From positions 1 to 8,884 of the forward strand of contig CAVKTI010000076.1 in the NCBI GenBank assembly GCA_963659365.1: a stretch of DNA of 8,884 bases, written 5' to 3'. The translations under genes were made by a program, and so were the position numbers. A model generated the notes under the pieces. The model saw only the letters and a list, made by a program, of their open reading frames with translations. It ran no database searches and was not told the DNA's origin. Positions 6,689-8,884 of the stretch are shown here, piece after piece (positions within the stretch are counted from its first letter, which is position 1; the number at the start of each line of letters is the position of its first letter). The DNA is from W0P28-013 sp963659365. GTDB taxonomy: Bacteria; Bacteroidota; Bacteroidia; Bacteroidales; Paludibacteraceae.

Positions 6689-6691
6689 TTC

Positions 6692-8659
6692 GTGGTGCGT
6701 CGAAAATTGCTGAAAAATATCGGATTTGTTCTCGCAATCCATCTGCTCTGCTTGCTTGCGTTGGGCGTTTGCCGTTGGTTGCTGCTGTTCTACAATGCAC
6801 CTGCCAGCGGCATTGATTGGCATTTTGCGTGGCGGGCTATGGCTATCGGGCTGAAATTCGACAACCTGATTGCCTGCTATGTTACAGCACTGCCGCTGCT
6901 ATTCCTTACGATATGGACACTCTGTACGGCACATCGGGCAGAGTACGCCCGCAAAACTCGCAAAGCGTTACGAGGTATCGGGTGGTACTACGGCATTGTT
7001 TATGCACTCGGACTAATCATCGAGGTTGCTAATGTGCGCTATTTCCGCTTCTTTGACAACCACCTGAACATATCCGTTGTGGAATGGTTCGGGTTTGTTC
7101 GGGACACCGCCGGCATGCTATTCGGCGACACCGCAAACCTGCTCGCTCTGCTGGTGGCACTCGTACTTATCGGGCTGTTCGAATGGGCGCTGGTGGCTAT
7201 TGTGCGCTATGCTGTTCGCCACATAGACTCTATAATTTCACCCATTTTGTGGCAGCAATATGCAGGCGGCGTCGGATTGTCCCTGCTGCTCTACGGGGCT
7301 TGTTTTTGCGGCATTCGCGGCAGTTTTCAACGCTACCCGTTGGATGTCAGTTTTGCTTACTTCTGCGACAATGCGTTCTACAACAAGTTAGGCGTTACCC
7401 CGATATTTAACATCATCAAGAGTACCGAATACACAGCACAGCCGCTCCCGCCTTTGCTGGCAGAAGCCGATGAAGCGGAAGCACTCACCGCCGTACAACA
7501 AGAACTCGGTATTCAAGACGCCGACCCACAGCACCCGCTCTGTCGCACTATCCCTGCTGCAGAGGGATTGGGCAAGCGGAATGTGGTGGTTATCCTTATG
7601 GAATCGATGAGTGCTGCCCATTTGGACGAGATGTATCAGGGAAAGCCTATCACGCCGTTCCTTTCGTCGCTGCGCAGCAGGTCGCTCTATTTCAGCAACT
7701 TCTATTCTGCCGGCGTACATACCAACAACGGCATTACCGCCACGCTCTACGGCTATGGTCCGAACTTCGCCAAGGCTACCATGCGCGTACCTTCGGACCA
7801 CTATATGGGACTGCCTTACGCCCTACGCCATAACGGCTACAACACATTTGCTTTTGTCACGGGCAATCCGCAATACGACAACATGAACTCGTTCTTCTAT
7901 GACAATAGTATAGAGCGGGTCTATTCGCTCTACGACTATCCGTCGAGTGCCGTGGTGAACAACTTCGGCGTGCCGGACGACTATATGTTCTCTTTCGGGT
8001 TGCAACAATTAGCGCAGCGTGCCGATACCACCGAGAAGCCTTTCTTTGCGCTATTCCTGACCGTGAGCAACCATATGCCCTTTGTTATTCCTGATGCGTA
8101 CCGCACAAAAGGCGGCGATGAGCAACAGCAGATTATTGCCTACGCCGATGACGCATTGCGAATATTTATAGAGCAGGCACAACAGACCTCGTGGGGACGC
8201 AATACGGTGTTTGTCTTGGTAGGCGACCACGGAGGACCTGCTTCTTCCATATATGATTACAACCTGCCACTGAATCAAATTCCCTGTTTCTTTGTGGGCA
8301 ACGGCATTGCAGACACTACGCTCACCGCTCCCGCTCAACAGCAGGACATTGCGCCTACGCTGCTCGGACTGCTGGGACTGCCCTATACAGAGAATACGAT
8401 GGGAATCAATGCATTGCAGCACTCGCGCGACTATGCCTATTTCGTCAATAATGACCACCTCGGCTGCACGGACGGGGCGTGGCTCTACTCCTACAGCATC
8501 AATACACAGCAGGAATACCTCTATCGCATCGGCGAAGACGCTAAAGATTATAGTACATTTGAGCCGCAACGCATGGAGCGTATGCGCCGCTATGCCGTGC
8601 AGCACCAACTCATCAATTTGCAAGCCATACAGCACCAATGGATACACCCCTGCGAATAG
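6692..8659 (+). CDS. LtaS-family sulfatase-fold membrane enzyme (second copy)
   Basis: A 655-residue protein from GTG 6692; a second GTG at 6695 is equally possible, and an in-frame TAG at 6686 bars any earlier start. Five membrane helices (about 9-33, 55-78, 97-115, 148-172, 190-207) precede CGIRGSF and a periplasmic catalytic domain (about 295-565). Probable active-site residues are Glu304 (LMESMS), Thr344 (GVHTNNG), His461 (TVSNHMPF), and Asp512-His513 (LVGDHGGP); QDIAPTLLGLLG (551-562) is the usual late motif. It shares fold and order with the upstream enzyme but the sequences are clearly divergent: HTNNG replaces RTDRG at the nucleophile, and the linker 245-295 is longer. So a different acceptor or head group is likely rather than a recent duplication. 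It overlaps the glycosyltransferase gene by 22 bp, so these two are probably translated together. I see no convincing promoter in the 108 bp before it; AATTTTTG at 6665-6672 is one base off the -7 consensus but lacks a -33. Confidence 0.9.
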   Translation: MVRRKLLKNIGFVLAIHLLCLLALGVCRWLLLFYNAPASGIDWHFAWRAMAIGLKFDNLIACYVTALPLLFLTIWTLCTAHRAEYARKTRKALRGIGWYYGIVYALGLIIEVANVRYFRFFDNHLNISVVEWFGFVRDTAGMLFGDTANLLALLVALVLIGLFEWALVAIVRYAVRHIDSIISPILWQQYAGGVGLSLLLYGACFCGIRGSFQRYPLDVSFAYFCDNAFYNKLGVTPIFNIIKSTEYTAQPLPPLLAEADEAEALTAVQQELGIQDADPQHPLCRTIPAAEGLGKRNVVVILMESMSAAHLDEMYQGKPITPFLSSLRSRSLYFSNFYSAGVHTNNGITATLYGYGPNFAKATMRVPSDHYMGLPYALRHNGYNTFAFVTGNPQYDNMNSFFYDNSIERVYSLYDYPSSAVVNNFGVPDDYMFSFGLQQLAQRADTTEKPFFALFLTVSNHMPFVIPDAYRTKGGDEQQQIIAYADDALRIFIEQAQQTSWGRNTVFVLVGDHGGPASSIYDYNLPLNQIPCFFVGNGIADTTLTAPAQQQDIAPTLLGLLGLPYTENTMGINALQHSRDYAYFVNNDHLGCTDGAWLYSYSINTQQEYLYRIGEDAKDYSTFEPQRMERMRRYAVQHQLINLQAIQHQWIHPCE

Positions 8660-8884
8660 CCTTTGACGCAAAACGCGCCTACCATAACGCCCGCGGATTG
8701 GGCAACTACAGCCGTGATACCATTCGGCTACTGACCCACTATGCGCCCGAAAACGAGTACTTCTATTTCGGGCAGCCTACTGACCTATTCCACCCCGATT
8801 GTGGTACGGTGATTGCTCCACAGGGAGTGTGGAATGCGCTGCCTGCGCTATGGCGGAGTTGGGGGTGCCTGAACGAACTGACCA
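8638..8884 (+). CDS. Glycosyltransferase, GT4/GT1 type, 5' part only
   Basis: The frame from ATG 8638 runs to the window end without a stop; 82 codons are visible. The N terminus LRIAFDAKRAYHNARGLGNYSRDTI is the typical first strand and glycine loop of Bacteroidota GT-B glycosyltransferases, followed by LLTHYAPENEYFYFG, the usual second strand (FYFG). The catalytic C-terminal half lies outside the window, so donor and acceptor cannot be read. It starts inside the end of the second LtaS gene (22-bp overlap, different frame). It should be cytoplasmic or membrane-associated and may make the glycan or glycolipid that the LtaS-type enzyme modifies (inference). Confidence 0.85.
   Translation, partial: MDTPLRIAFDAKRAYHNARGLGNYSRDTIRLLTHYAPENEYFYFGQPTDLFHPDCGTVIAPQGVWNALPALWRSWGCLNELT

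Noticed and set aside
5309..6823. A 504-codon open frame on the minus strand
   Set aside because: It lies antisense to the first LtaS-type gene, runs across the gap into the second, and its translation is rich in His, Arg and Gln with no signal, domain or hydrophobic pattern. It is a by-product of the codon use of the real gene.

Overview
The window looks like chromosomal DNA of a member of the Bacteroidota, most likely Bacteroidales. Three promoter-like sites match the Bacteroidota -7 consensus TAnnTTTG: one before the tRNA, one before the lipoprotein gene and one before the operon. No gene start has a clear Shine-Dalgarno sequence. The proteins also fit: a lipoprotein with a Fibrobacter-type paralogous domain, a TonB-receptor-like barrel, and LtaS-fold membrane enzymes with Gram-negative style neighbours. 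I cannot name a genus.

Layout. On the minus strand, a complete tRNA-Lys(UUU) (2-74) has its own promoter (97-128). Upstream of it lies one minus-strand lipoprotein gene (174-851). An intergenic region of about 485 bp (852-1336) separates this from the plus-strand genes. It carries divergent promoters and an unusually dense set of short palindromes and small tandem repeats. From 1337 to the window end everything is on the plus strand and tightly packed: a small outer-membrane barrel candidate (1337-2341), an 808-residue TonB-receptor-like barrel (2338-4764, 4-bp overlap), a first LtaS-type membrane phospho-/sulfo-transferase or hydrolase (4766-6583, 1-bp gap), a 108-bp gap, a second and divergent LtaS-type enzyme (6692-8659), and the 5' end of a GT4/GT1-type glycosyltransferase (8638-, 22-bp overlap, cut by the window end).

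How the genes may work together (inference). Two inner-membrane enzymes with periplasmic alkaline-phosphatase-fold domains, a cytoplasmic glycosyltransferase and two outer-membrane barrel candidates in one transcription direction suggest a locus that builds or decorates an envelope glycolipid or surface glycan, for example with phosphoglycerol or phosphoethanolamine. Bacteroidota are not known to make classical lipoteichoic acid, so the substrate is open. No CRISPR array, transposase, integrase or rRNA was seen. I found no clear case of a wholly new system. The least explained items are the TonB-receptor-like/LtaS coupling, the palindrome cluster and the unusual start region of the second LtaS gene.
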